A program made the position numbers and the translations under genes. Shown here piece after piece: positions 13,849 through 22,342 of a stretch of DNA of 22,479 bases. How positions within the stretch are numbered: position 1 is the first letter of the stretch; each line of letters opens with the position of its first letter. The notes under the pieces were generated by a model. That model saw nothing but the letters and a program-made list of their open reading frames with translations. It ran no database searches and was not told where the DNA came from. This DNA is from CAG-1031 sp964391735 (GTDB taxonomy: Bacteria > Bacteroidota > Bacteroidia > Bacteroidales > Muribaculaceae), in the NCBI GenBank assembly GCA_964391735.1, contig CAYMNF010000035.1:1-22479 (forward strand), given 5' to 3'.

Positions 13849-15228
13849 TTAGAACATCTCCTCAATAGCCTCCTCAGCCTCCGCGGCGACAACCGTTGTT
13901 GCCGGCTTTTCCAGATCAGACTTCTCGGGCAGTTTTGCCGGCCGTTCCGGAGCAAAGATTTTAAGGAGCGCCCGTTCAATATCAGCGCGGGCGGCGGCAT
14001 TGCTCTTTGCGCTGTTCACCATGGCAACCACGGCATGGGTCGGCTTGCCGGTTTTAGGGTCAATTTTATATCCGGCATAGCATTTTATCCCCGTCATTGT
14101 TCCGGACTTCAGGACAAGTTGTCCCTCGAGAGGGGTCCCTTTAAGCAGATTACGCACTGTCCCCTCTTTGCCGACCACAGGGAACAGGCTGACGTATGTT
14201 TTGCCCACTGAGCTTTTGGCCATCCATGCCAACATGTTGGCCATCATGTGGGGGGTGATGCGATTGCTGCGTGACAGTCCACTGCCATCCCTCAGTTTTA
14301 CCCCGGTCAGGGGCAAGCCCAAGTCAGCGTCTGAGAGGAAATCCATCTCCTCGGCAAGTGCATTAGCACGCGTGTCTCCCTCGGCCAAGACGCGCAACAT
14401 CCCCTCGGCATACAGGTTGTCTGAGCGCACCATCATTGAGCGCATAATGTCGCGGTATGAGGGTGAGCGATGCAGATAAAGCGCTGTCTGCGGCCCATCA
14501 ACCGTTATCGGCCGGCTTTTGCTGACAGAAATCCCGTTCTTTTTGAGGGCCCTGCCCACTGCTGCAGAAAGTGTCGTATCAGGACGCAGGTTTACACGTC
14601 CCTTTTTACCCCCTTTGATATTATGAGCATAGGTTGATGCCAACAGCGGTGCACCATAGTAGGCCGTAAGGTCGCTTTGTGACCAGCCCTCGGGGATAGA
14701 CTCGTCGGTGAAGGCGACACCGTCAACGCGCACGCGCCCCGCGACAGAGTCAATGCCAAGGCGTTTCATAGCCGCAGCAACAGAGTCAGGCAGCAGCATA
14801 GAGCGGTTAAACCGGTCATCACCAAGGGTAGGATCGCCGACGGGACAAATAACGACATCCCCCTCAAGGGTATATCGGCCGGGGCGCCGTTCAGTGAGCT
14901 CACCGCACATCCACACGGGGGTTACAAAACAGCTCAGCGAATCACGCAGCGACAGGACTGAGGCTGCCGTCACGGCTTTTGTTATGCTGGCGGGTATCAG
15001 CGGCGTCTCGGGGTTTTGCAGTGCAAGAGGCAGGTCCTTGTCTATCGACCGCACATACAGGCCGCACTGCCCCGAACTGAGCAAGTCCTTGAGGGGCTCG
15101 GCCTCAAAAGCCTCCCAGGGTTCGTCAGCACTTGCCGACGGGGACCCCCCAAGAAAATACAAGGCCAGGATCCCGACGCACCACACTATCAGCGGTAGCG
15201 CAGATGGTTTCTTACAGAACAGCCGCAT
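13849..15228 (-). CDS. dacB: D-alanyl-D-alanine carboxypeptidase/endopeptidase, S13 (PBP4) family
   Basis: Trims or hydrolyses peptidoglycan peptides in the periplasm. The 459-residue protein has an N-terminal signal or anchor segment (ALPLIVWCVGILALYFLGG), then the penicillin-binding triad: SITK with the nucleophile S81 and K84, SDN in MVRSDNLYAEG, and KSG in VLKSGTMTG. The large spacing between SxxK and SxN is the S13-type insertion. The C-terminal 40 residues (rich in E, K, P) extend past the catalytic domain. It lies 34 bp downstream of prfB on the same strand and is likely cotranscribed. The symbol follows the PBP4 family and is less certain than the family itself. Confidence 0.88.
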   Translation of the reverse strand: MRLFCKKPSALPLIVWCVGILALYFLGGSPSASADEPWEAFEAEPLKDLLSSGQCGLYVRSIDKDLPLALQNPETPLIPASITKAVTAASVLSLRDSLSCFVTPVWMCGELTERRPGRYTLEGDVVICPVGDPTLGDDRFNRSMLLPDSVAAAMKRLGIDSVAGRVRVDGVAFTDESIPEGWSQSDLTAYYGAPLLASTYAHNIKGGKKGRVNLRPDTTLSAAVGRALKKNGISVSKSRPITVDGPQTALYLHRSPSYRDIMRSMMVRSDNLYAEGMLRVLAEGDTRANALAEEMDFLSDADLGLPLTGVKLRDGSGLSRSNRITPHMMANMLAWMAKSSVGKTYVSLFPVVGKEGTVRNLLKGTPLEGQLVLKSGTMTGIKCYAGYKIDPKTGKPTHAVVAMVNSAKSNAAARADIERALLKIFAPERPAKLPEKSDLEKPATTVVAAEAEEAIEEMF

Positions 15229-15246
15229 CTACTTTCCCTTACTGTG

Positions 15247-15271
15247 TATTATTCCTCAGATATTATTCCTC
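15247..15271. repeat. 14-bp-period duplication around the prfB stop codon
   Basis: TATTATTCCTC occurs at 15247-15257 and 15261-15271. On the minus strand this is GAGGAATAATA twice, the first copy being the last two glutamate codons and stop of prfB, the second lying in the 34-bp gap before dacB. It duplicates a purine-rich GAGGA close to the dacB start. It may be simple slippage. Confidence 0.7.
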
Positions 15272-16387
15272 TGCCGTTTCTTTCCCGGCAAACTCCATCA
15301 GGTAGGCCTTGATGAAGTTATCCAGGTCGCCATCCATAACACCACCGACATCAGAGGTCTGATAGTTGGTGCGATGGTCCTTAACCCGTCGGTCGTCAAA
15401 CACATAGCTGCGTATCTGGCTCCCCCACTCAATCTTCATCTTCCCGGCCTCAACCTTGGCTTGCTCGGCCATACGGTGTTGCAGCTCCTTTTCATACAGT
15501 ATTGAGCGCAGCTGGCGCATGGCGTTCTCCTTATTCTTGGGTTGGTCGCGCGTCTCGGTGTTCTCAATCAGAATCTCCTCATGTTCTCCCGTATACGGGT
15601 CGGTATACTGGTAGCGCAGACGCACACCACTCTCCACCTTGTTCACGTTCTGGCCACCGGCACCGCCTGACCTGAAAGTGTCCCATGACACCAGCGCAGG
15701 CTCAACCTTGACCTCAATAGAGTCATCAACCAGAGGGGTGACAAACACCGAGGCAAACGAGGTCATGCGCTTACCCTGTGCATTATAAGGGGAGACGCGC
15801 ACCAGGCGGTGCACACCATTCTCGCTTTTGAGGTAACCGTATGCCATATCCCCCTCGATGTTTATTGTGGCGGACTTTATCCCGGCCTCGTCACCCTCAA
15901 GCAGGTTGGCGACTGAAGTCTTGTAGCCGTGCTTCTCGGCCCAGCGCATGTACATGCGCATCAGCATCGATGCCCAATCCTGGCTCTCGGTACCACCGGC
16001 GCCTGAGTTTATCTTCAGCACCACATCCATTTTGTCCTCCTCACGGCGCAACATATTGCGCAGCTCAAGGTCCTCAATCTTGGCAATGGCCTCCTCATAG
16101 AGTTTGTCAACCTCAGCCTCCTCTACCAGGCCTTCCTTTATAAAGTCCATTGAGAGAGACAGTTCCTCAACGGCACTCTCAACCTGTTCATACCCCTCAA
16201 TCCACCTTTTGATGTCCTTAATCTTCTTCATCTGGTGTTGGGCAGCTTCGGGATTCTCCCAGAACTGCGGCTCATGGGTCACGAGTTCCTCCTCCTCAAG
16301 CTCAATGCGGCGGTTGTCGATGTCAAGGTATTTGCGCAAAGCATCCTTGCGCTCTATGGTGTGTTTCAGTTGTTCCTGAGTGATCAT
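15263..16387 (-). CDS. prfB: Peptide chain release factor 2, without the programmed frameshift
   Basis: RF2 terminates translation at UGA and UAA. The 374-residue product has the catalytic GGQ loop (RSGGAGGQNVNKVESGVRLRY) and the stop-recognition loop VRVSPYNAQGKRMTSF, which reads SPY where E. coli has SPF. At the place where many RF2 genes contain CTT TGA C with a +1 shift, this gene reads TAC CTT GAC in a continuous frame (minus strand 16330-16322), so autoregulatory frameshifting is absent. Start: ATG at 16387, because the -7 box at 16409-16416 excludes the TTG at 16411. First gene of a pair with the downstream carboxypeptidase. Confidence 0.95.
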   Translation of the reverse strand: MITQEQLKHTIERKDALRKYLDIDNRRIELEEEELVTHEPQFWENPEAAQHQMKKIKDIKRWIEGYEQVESAVEELSLSMDFIKEGLVEEAEVDKLYEEAIAKIEDLELRNMLRREEDKMDVVLKINSGAGGTESQDWASMLMRMYMRWAEKHGYKTSVANLLEGDEAGIKSATINIEGDMAYGYLKSENGVHRLVRVSPYNAQGKRMTSFASVFVTPLVDDSIEVKVEPALVSWDTFRSGGAGGQNVNKVESGVRLRYQYTDPYTGEHEEILIENTETRDQPKNKENAMRQLRSILYEKELQHRMAEQAKVEAGKMKIEWGSQIRSYVFDDRRVKDHRTNYQTSDVGGVMDGDLDNFIKAYLMEFAGKETAEE

Positions 16388-16408
16388 TATCAATGAGGGT
16401 TTATTTTG

Positions 16409-16416
16409 CAAATGTA
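16409..16416 (-). promoter_or_regulatory. -7 box for prfB
   Basis: The minus strand reads TACATTTG, giving a start near 16402 and a leader of about 15 nt. It fixes the prfB start at the ATG at 16387. Confidence 0.55.
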
Positions 16417-16555
16417 CAAAAAAACCTCATGCAGCCCAATACCCGGTTGCCTCCTGCCGGGCCCCTTCATCCAAGGAATAAACAAAACGCCGTGAGCTGC
16501 CATTGAAGAAAATTATAAAAATTGCGGAAAAATTTCTTTAATCAAAACCTTTCAT

Positions 16556-16563
16556 TATATTTG
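16556..16563 (+). promoter_or_regulatory. -7 box for the carboxyltransferase gene
   Basis: TATATTTG fits TAnnTTTG, 94 bp before the ATG. The -33 position carries TTTC rather than TTTG. The leader can form a 6-bp stem, TTACAC (16570-16575) with GTGTAA. No other gene is seen in the gap. Confidence 0.5.
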
Positions 16564-16657
16564 CAACCGTTACACCGGTGCCCCGTGTGTAAAAATCTGA
16601 TTCTTAGCCAATATTTAACTATCAAAAATACTATTTCAACAATCCTTATTACTTGCC

Positions 16658-18490
16658 ATGCAAAAAAAACTTCGTTTCCGCGACCTTACGCTGCGTGACG
16701 GACAACAGTCACTCTTTGCGACCCGCCTCAGCCAGGCTGAAATAGACAAACTGCTTCCCTACTATGAGGATGCCGGTTTCTATATTATGGAAGTGTGGGG
16801 TGGTGCCGTGCCCGACTCAGTGATGCGCTATCTTGATGAATCTCCCTGGGATCGTCTGCGCATCATCTCAAAGGCCATGAAGGGCAAATCACTGCTCTCA
16901 GCACTGTCACGCGGTCGCAACCTGTTTGGATATGTCCCCTACCCCGACAGCGTGCTCAAAGGGTTCTATGAGGAGGCTATCAAAAACGGGCTAAACGTTA
17001 TGCGCATCTTTGACGCCCTCAACGACATCAATAACGTTAAGGAGTCAATTCGCCTGATCTCTGAACTGGGTGGTATTGCTGACGGTGCCGTTTGCTACAC
17101 CGTTGACCCCAAACCCCAGGATGGCGAGCCCCAAACCGAGAAGATTTTTACCGACGAGTACTTCGTTGAAAAAGCCAAAGAAATGGAGGCACTGGGTGCC
17201 AAGATTATCACCCTGAAAGATATGGCCGGCCTCGTTACTCCCGAACGCGCTGCATCAATCATCTCAGCGTTGAAGAAGGAGGTTAAAGTCCCCGTTGACT
17301 TCCACACCCACTGCACCCCGGGTTATGGCCTGGCAGCATCCTTGATGGCCATCCTGAACAATGTTGACATCCTCGACACCAATATCTGGTGGTTTGGTGG
17401 TGGCTCAGCCGCTCCCGCAATTGAGTTGGTTTACATTTTCTGCCAGAAACTGGGTATTGAATGTGAGGTGAACATGGAGGCCGTCGGCCGCATACGCGAG
17501 AGGTTGCTGGGCGCACGTGAGAGCCTTGCTGACTATGACCTGAATAAGACCCACAAACCCATGGCATTTGACCCCCTCAAGGACAAACTGCCCAAGTGTG
17601 TTGACAACCTCTTTGACCAGGCTATTGCCGCTGCCAAAGCCGGGGACTATGAGGAGCTGTTGGCTTGCTGCCACACCATCGAGGGGTATTTCGGGTTCCC
17701 GCGTCCCAATGAGATCGTTAAATTTGCCGAGGTCCCCGGCGGTATGTACTCAAACATGGTTGCCCAGCTCAAGGCCCTCAACGCCAGCGACCTGCTTGAG
17801 GAGTCAATGCGCCTGATACCCAAGGTGCGCCGTGATGCCGGCTTGGTGCCCCTGGTGACACCCACCAGCCAGATTGTAGGCTCACAAGCCGTGCTCCTGG
17901 CCATGGACCGTCGCCGCGGTGACAAAGACTACAGCCACCCCACCAACCAATTTATCTCACTGGTGAAAGGCGAGTATGGCAAAACTCCCGTGCCCGTTGA
18001 CCCCAAATTCCGTGAGCAACTTACCGGTAGCCCTGAGGAGAAAGACTATGACGTGACATCATATCGTAAACCCGCCAATCCCGAGCTTGAGGAATGCGGT
18101 GGCAAACCTCTGGCATCAAATACCGAGGAATTCCTGCTGCTTGAGCTGCTGCCCAATGTGGCTAATACCTTCCTGAAGAAACGCCGCCAAGAGGAGTTTG
18201 AGGCTGAGAAGGCCAACGCCCCCGAACCCGTTGAGGAAATCAAAGAGGTTGTCGTTGACGAAAGTGCTCCCGTGACCGGCCCCACCCTCAACGCTCCTAT
18301 GGGTGGTCGCATCATTGAAATAAACGTTAAGCCCGGCCAAACCGTGAAACGCGGCCAGACCCTGCTCGTGTATGAGGCAATGAAGATGGAGAACGACGTT
18401 GATGCCGAGCTCAACGGTGTGGTTAAACGCGTCCTGGTGAATGTTGACGACGTGGTGGCCACCGATCAACCCCTTATCGAGTTTGAATAA
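16658..18490 (+). CDS. Biotin-dependent carboxyltransferase, oxaloacetate decarboxylase alpha / pyruvate carboxylase B type
   Basis: A 610-residue protein with an N-terminal HMG-CoA-lyase-like TIM barrel (RFRDLTLRDGQQSLFATR; FGYVPYPDSV; IITLKDMAGLVTPE; metal site VDFHTHCTPGYG), a conserved carboxylase region, and a C-terminal biotinyl domain with YEAMKMEND; the biotin lysine is K576. A charged, proline-containing linker precedes that domain. The loop that in oxaloacetate decarboxylases reads roughly DTAxSxxxGGTSQP is DTNIWWFGGGSAAPAIE here, so substrate specificity may differ. No membrane beta or gamma subunit is adjacent, so it might instead pair with a separate biotin carboxylase. It has its own promoter and terminator. 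Carboxyltransferase chemistry is secure; the exact reaction is not. Confidence 0.85.
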   Translation: MQKKLRFRDLTLRDGQQSLFATRLSQAEIDKLLPYYEDAGFYIMEVWGGAVPDSVMRYLDESPWDRLRIISKAMKGKSLLSALSRGRNLFGYVPYPDSVLKGFYEEAIKNGLNVMRIFDALNDINNVKESIRLISELGGIADGAVCYTVDPKPQDGEPQTEKIFTDEYFVEKAKEMEALGAKIITLKDMAGLVTPERAASIISALKKEVKVPVDFHTHCTPGYGLAASLMAILNNVDILDTNIWWFGGGSAAPAIELVYIFCQKLGIECEVNMEAVGRIRERLLGARESLADYDLNKTHKPMAFDPLKDKLPKCVDNLFDQAIAAAKAGDYEELLACCHTIEGYFGFPRPNEIVKFAEVPGGMYSNMVAQLKALNASDLLEESMRLIPKVRRDAGLVPLVTPTSQIVGSQAVLLAMDRRRGDKDYSHPTNQFISLVKGEYGKTPVPVDPKFREQLTGSPEEKDYDVTSYRKPANPELEECGGKPLASNTEEFLLLELLPNVANTFLKKRRQEEFEAEKANAPEPVEEIKEVVVDESAPVTGPTLNAPMGGRIIEINVKPGQTVKRGQTLLVYEAMKMENDVDAELNGVVKRVLVNVDDVVATDQPLIEFE

Positions 18491-18519
18491 GACTCTAATA
18501 AGCTGATAAACTAAATTTT

Positions 18520-18555
18520 GGCGCCCGGGCCCGTAAGTGGTTCGGGCGCCTTTTT
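18520..18555 (+). terminator. Terminator after the carboxyltransferase gene
   Basis: GGCGCCCG (18520-18527) pairs perfectly with CGGGCGCC (18543-18550), extended inward by a G-T pair, followed by TTTTT. Its T run also supplies the -33 element of the era promoter. Confidence 0.9.
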
Positions 18556-18584
18556 GCAGGGAAAATCCCTTTTTACTATTTTTG
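18553..18584 (+). promoter_or_regulatory. Promoter for era-der
   Basis: TTTG (18553-18556) and TATTTTTG (18577-18584) are 20 bp apart, fitting the Bacteroidetes promoter. Predicted start near 18591, leader of about 70 nt. Confidence 0.65.
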
Positions 18585-18660
18585 TATTCAGCATGGGGCG
18601 TAATCTTTTACCCTCCCTGATTTGTTACATTATAGTAACAACACATAACCAAAATAATAT

Positions 18661-19548
18661 ATGTCACAACATAAAGCCGGATTCGTAAATATTGTAGGAA
18701 ACCCCAACGTAGGGAAGTCAACCCTGATGAACGACCTGGTTGGCGAACGCATCAGTATAATCACCTCCAAGGCCCAGACAACACGCCACCGCATCATGGG
18801 CATTGTAAATACCCCTGAGTATCAGATAGTTTTCTCAGATACCCCGGGGGTACTCAAACCTAAATATAAGATGCAGGAGGCCATGCTTGAGTTTAGCAAG
18901 GGTGCCCTTACCGATGCCGACATTCTGCTTTATGTAACCGATGTAGTGGAAGACCCCACCAAGAATGAGGACTTCCTGAACAAGGTCGCAAAGGAGGAAA
19001 TCCCCGTCTTGTTGGTCATCAACAAAATTGACCTTTTGAAGAATCAGCAGGACCTCAACGCTATCGTTGAGAAATGGCAGGGACTGCTCCCCAATGCACA
19101 GATTTTCCCCACCTCAGCCAAAGAACACTTCAATGTGTCAAACCTGATGCAACGGATTGTGGAACTCCTACCCGAGTCAGATCCCTATTTTGGCAAAGAC
19201 GCACTCACTGATAAACCCGCACGCTTCTTCGTCACCGAGATTATTCGCGAGAAACTTCTCACTAATTATGACAAGGAGATACCTTATTCAGCCGAGGTTG
19301 TCGTTGAGAAGTTTGAGGAAAAAGAGAACTCAATACACATCATGGCCGTGATATACGTTGAGCGTGACTCACAAAAGGGTATAATCATCGGCCACGAAGG
19401 TCAAAAAATAAAACATGTGGGCATCGATGCACGCAAAGACATTCAGAAGTTCTTTGGTAAAAGCGTCTACCTGCAACTCTTTGTGAAAGTTGAGCCAAAC
19501 TGGCGCAATCGTGAAAACAAATTGCGCGAATTTGGATATCAAGAATAA
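18661..19548 (+). CDS. era: GTPase Era
   Basis: Era binds the 3' end of 16S rRNA and assists 30S maturation. The 295-residue protein carries G1 GNPNVGKS (13-20), the switch region TTRHRIMGI, G3 DTPG, G4 NKID and G5 TSAK, followed by a KH RNA-binding domain with IIGHEGQKIKHVGIDARKDIQ. Length is typical. It is 38 bp upstream of der, so two ribosome-assembly GTPases likely share one transcript. Confidence 0.97.
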   Translation: MSQHKAGFVNIVGNPNVGKSTLMNDLVGERISIITSKAQTTRHRIMGIVNTPEYQIVFSDTPGVLKPKYKMQEAMLEFSKGALTDADILLYVTDVVEDPTKNEDFLNKVAKEEIPVLLVINKIDLLKNQQDLNAIVEKWQGLLPNAQIFPTSAKEHFNVSNLMQRIVELLPESDPYFGKDALTDKPARFFVTEIIREKLLTNYDKEIPYSAEVVVEKFEEKENSIHIMAVIYVERDSQKGIIIGHEGQKIKHVGIDARKDIQKFFGKSVYLQLFVKVEPNWRNRENKLREFGYQE

Positions 19549-19586
19549 GTTTCAACCATTAATTACCAAGTAAATAACCCAAGATT

Positions 19587-20900
19587 ATGGGACAATTAGT
19601 TGCTATAGTGGGGCGCCCTAACGTGGGCAAATCCACACTCTTTAATCGCCTGACACAGACACGCACCGCAATTGTTGACGACACAGCCGGCACTACCCGA
19701 GACCGCCAATACGGCAAGGTTGACTGGAATGGCCGCGAATTTTCAATTATTGATACCGGCGGGTGGGTCGTAAACAGCGAGGACGTTTTTGAAAGCGAAA
19801 TCAACAAGCAGGTACATGCAGCCATTGATCAGGCTGACGAGATAATGTTTGTGGTGGATGCCATGAACGGCGTTACCGACCTTGACGACCATGTAGCTGA
19901 GATTCTGCGTAAATCAACCAAACCCGTTGTTCTGGTAGCCAACAAAGTTGACTCAGGGGACTGGTTGTACAACATTGCAGAGTTTTACAAACTCGGACTC
20001 GGCGACCCGTTCCCCGTCAGCGCCGTCAGCGGATTTGGCACCGGTGACCTGTTGGATGAAATTGTAAAGAAACTCCCCGAGAAAACCGAGGATGAGAAAC
20101 TTGAGGAGATACCTAAATTTGCCATCGTGGGTCGCCCGAATGCCGGCAAGTCATCACTGATAAACGCATTTATCGGCGAAGACCGCCACATTGTAACCGA
20201 CGTTGCCGGCACAACACGTGACAGCATCTACACACGATATGACAAATTTGGTTTTGACTTCTATCTTGTTGACACCGCCGGAATACGCAAGAAGAACAAG
20301 GTACATGAAGACATTGAATACTACTCAGTGATACGCTCAGTCCGCGCCATTGAAGCCTCAGATGTATGTATCCTGATGATTGATGCAACCCGTGGAATCG
20401 AGGCTCAGGACCAAGCCATATTCTCGCTGATACAACGCAATAAAAAAGGACTCGTTGTCTGCGTCAACAAATGGGACCTCGTTGAAGACAAATCCCAGGA
20501 AGCCATCAGCCACTTTGAGGCCGCTATCCGCAACCGCTTAGCACCCTTCACCGACTTCCCCATTATCTTCGCCTCAGCTCTCACAAAACAGCGCATCTAC
20601 AAAGTAATAGAAACAGCTGTAAAAGTATACGAAAACCGCAAACGCATAATCCCCACCAGCGAGATCAACCGTTTGCTCGGCGAAGACATTGCCGCATACC
20701 CGCCCCCTGCAAACAAAGGCAAATTCATCAAAATCAAATACATCACCATGCTGAAAGGGGCACAGGTACCCACCTTCATCTTCTTCTGCAACCTGCCCCA
20801 ATGGGTCAAAGAACCGTATAGGCGATACCTCGAAAATAAAATTCGCGAACACTGGGACTTTACCGGAACCCCCATTTCCCTCTTCTTCCGCGAGAAATAA
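19587..20900 (+). CDS. der: GTPase Der (EngA), double GTPase
   Basis: Der is the tandem-domain GTPase for 50S assembly. The 437-residue protein has domain 1 with GRPNVGKST, TAGTTRDRQYG, DTGG and NKVD; an acidic linker (KLPEKTEDEKLEEIP); domain 2 with GRPNAGKSS, AGTTRDSIYT, DTAG and NKWD; and a C-terminal KH-like domain (IKIKYITMLKGAQVPTFIFFCN). All motifs are intact. It is downstream of era in the same unit. A hairpin follows the stop codon. Confidence 0.97.
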   Translation: MGQLVAIVGRPNVGKSTLFNRLTQTRTAIVDDTAGTTRDRQYGKVDWNGREFSIIDTGGWVVNSEDVFESEINKQVHAAIDQADEIMFVVDAMNGVTDLDDHVAEILRKSTKPVVLVANKVDSGDWLYNIAEFYKLGLGDPFPVSAVSGFGTGDLLDEIVKKLPEKTEDEKLEEIPKFAIVGRPNAGKSSLINAFIGEDRHIVTDVAGTTRDSIYTRYDKFGFDFYLVDTAGIRKKNKVHEDIEYYSVIRSVRAIEASDVCILMIDATRGIEAQDQAIFSLIQRNKKGLVVCVNKWDLVEDKSQEAISHFEAAIRNRLAPFTDFPIIFASALTKQRIYKVIETAVKVYENRKRIIPTSEINRLLGEDIAAYPPPANKGKFIKIKYITMLKGAQVPTFIFFCNLPQWVKEPYRRYLENKIREHWDFTGTPISLFFREK

Positions 20901-20921
20901 CCCCCTTAACAACGAAATCCC

Positions 20922-20959
20922 CAGCCCCGTACGATGGCCCCCGGCCTCGCACGGGGCTG
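20922..20959 (+). terminator. Hairpin after der
   Basis: CAGCCCCGT (20922-20930) pairs perfectly with ACGGGGCTG (20951-20959). The 20-nt loop contains a further GGCC/GGCC pairing. No T run follows; instead a C-rich, G-poor tract begins, which could suit Rho-dependent release. Confidence 0.6.
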
Positions 20960-21085
20960 TCACATTCCACCTCCCCATACCCCCTTGAGAGCCCATTCAC
21001 CAAGCCTTGCACAACCCTCACATCCCACCTACATAATATCCTAATAAACACCCATTACCCCGAAGGTATACCAGCACGGGGCTGT
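20949..21085 (+). repeat. 12-bp exact direct repeat, one copy in the der hairpin
   Basis: GCACGGGGCTGT occurs at 20949-20960, as the 3' arm of the der hairpin, and again at 21074-21085, next to a perfect palindrome GGTATACC (21065-21072). The second copy directly abuts the first of the 25-nt repeats. CCCCG (21058-21062) can pair with CGGGG (21077-21081), enclosing the palindrome. Confidence 0.7.
20961..21060 (+). other. C-rich, G-poor intergenic tract
   Basis: Counting directly, this 100-nt stretch has 45 C and only 5 G on the plus strand, with no plausible gene. Such C>G bias in unstructured RNA is typical of Rho-utilisation sites, and the position right after der fits that role. It also marks the boundary between core chromosome and the mobile-element region. 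Confidence 0.5.
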
Positions 21086-21194
21086 ACCCAAACGTAGATA
21101 CAATGTTTGTAGCAAACAAATAGTGACATAAACATTTATCATCCAATAACTTACCCTCCCAGGGATAATACCCGAACGTAGATAATATGTTTGT
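21086..21194 (+). repeat. Pair of 25-nt direct repeats upstream of the IS110 transposase
   Basis: Copies at 21086-21110 and 21170-21194 match at 22 of 25 positions (shared core AACGTAGATA and ATGTTTGT) with starts 84 bp apart. Each copy ends at a potential hairpin: TGTTTG-TAG-CAAACA after the first, and GTTTGT pairing with ACAAAT after the second. CCCT-CCC-AGGG sits between them. This could be the left end of the element or a structured RNA; the exact element boundary cannot be fixed from one copy. Confidence 0.7.
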
Positions 21195-21235
21195 GGTGAA
21201 TTTTACAAATGCAAGAATTATTCCGTACATTTGAA

Positions 21236-21243
21236 AAATTCTC
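21236..21243 (+). promoter_or_regulatory. -7 box for the transposase gene
   Basis: TACATTTG fits TAnnTTTG, 20 bp before the ATG at 21263; a start near 21250 would give a very short leader. It argues against the upstream ATG at 21209. No -33 TTTG at the right distance. Confidence 0.45.
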
Positions 21244-21262
21244 CACAAACAAAAATTATAAT

Positions 21263-22330
21263 ATGATGAGACAAATTTCTAAAAATTTCTTTGATTCTCA
21301 AAATGTTTATATCGGGATCGATGTGCATCTTGCACACTGGAACGTATGTATCATTCATGGTGGTATAACCCGCAAACCATTTCAGCAGCCTCCCAGCGCC
21401 CAGGCTCTGTATCGGTATCTGATCGTTCACTATCCGGGTCTGAAATACTTTTCAGCCTATGAGGCCGGCTTCTGCGGCTGTACGGCACACTATGAGCTTA
21501 AGGCTTTAGGCATTGAGAATATAATCTTTAATGCAGCGGATGTTTCACAGACCAACAAGGAGAAGAGGAGAAAGACAGATTCAATTGATGCGGCCAAAAT
21601 AGCGCGCTCCCTGGCTCACGGAGACCTCACTTGCATTCACATACCCTCACAAACACGGCTGGCTGACCGTAATCTCATACGTGTACGCGCTTGTCAGGTC
21701 GCCGATATCAAACGCAAAAAGATACGCCTGCGACACTTAATGCACACCAACGGCATACGCATACCCGCGGAGTATGCAAACCGTTGGCCCTTGGCATTCT
21801 TTAAGTGGATACTTGCTAAAGCATCGGAGTTAAACAATACAACGGGCGAGTCTCTGGAAATTATGTGTAAAAATCTGATGAGAATCTTGGAGGAGCATAA
21901 AAAACTCAACCGACGGCTTCTTAATCTTATGCAAACGGACCTCTACCGCCACGACTACAATCTTTTGCTAACCGTGCCGGGTATTGGGCGGGTAACGGCC
22001 ATCACCCTGTTACTTGAATGCGGAGATCTGGCTGACTTCAAGTCGGCCGAGGCTTTCTGCTCCTTTGTCGGGCTCGTCCCCGATGCCGATCAGTCAGGGA
22101 CACATAATGGCAAATGCGGCATTACGCGCCGCCGCCACAAGACGCTGCGTTACATGCTCACAGAATGCGCCTGGCGGGCCATCAGAACCGACGCTCACCT
22201 GTCAAGTCTATACGTAAAATACTGCCGGCGCATGCCCCGGGCAAAAGCCATCGTCAAAATTGCCAATAAGTTAGCTAAACTTATTAAATTTGTACTCAAA
22301 AATAAAAAGGTGTATGCTCCACCGCAGTAA
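21263..22330 (+). mobile_element. IS110-family transposase (DEDD recombinase)
   Basis: A 355-residue recombinase from the ATG at 21263 (an in-frame ATG at 21209 would add 18 residues but lies before the likely promoter). The RuvC-like DEDD residues are D20 (YIGIDVH), E67 (YEAGFCG), D106 and D109 (KTDSIDAAKIA). The C-terminal transposase domain has LLLTVPGIGRVTAITLLLECGD, FVGLVPDADQSGTHNGKCG with the conserved serine at 278, and GITRRRHKTLRYMLTE. The gene looks intact. IS110-family elements use a non-coding bridge or seeker RNA encoded beside the gene, on the left in the IS110 group and on the right in the IS1111 group; non-coding DNA is present on both sides here. Element ends are not defined by simple inverted repeats. 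Confidence 0.93.
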
Positions 22331-22342
22331 CAATATGGGAAT

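Noticed and set aside
14708..15505. 265-residue plus-strand open frame
   Set aside because: It overlaps dacB and prfB antisense across a gene boundary; no motifs. The opposite strand carries clear enzyme signatures.
16321..16330. Frameshift error in prfB
   Set aside because: The frame is continuous and all RF2 motifs lie in it; the missing T removes a programmed shift and does not break the gene.
21209..21262. 18-residue extension of the transposase from an upstream ATG
   Set aside because: It lies before the likely -7 box at 21236-21243, and the IS110 fold begins just before the first aspartate.
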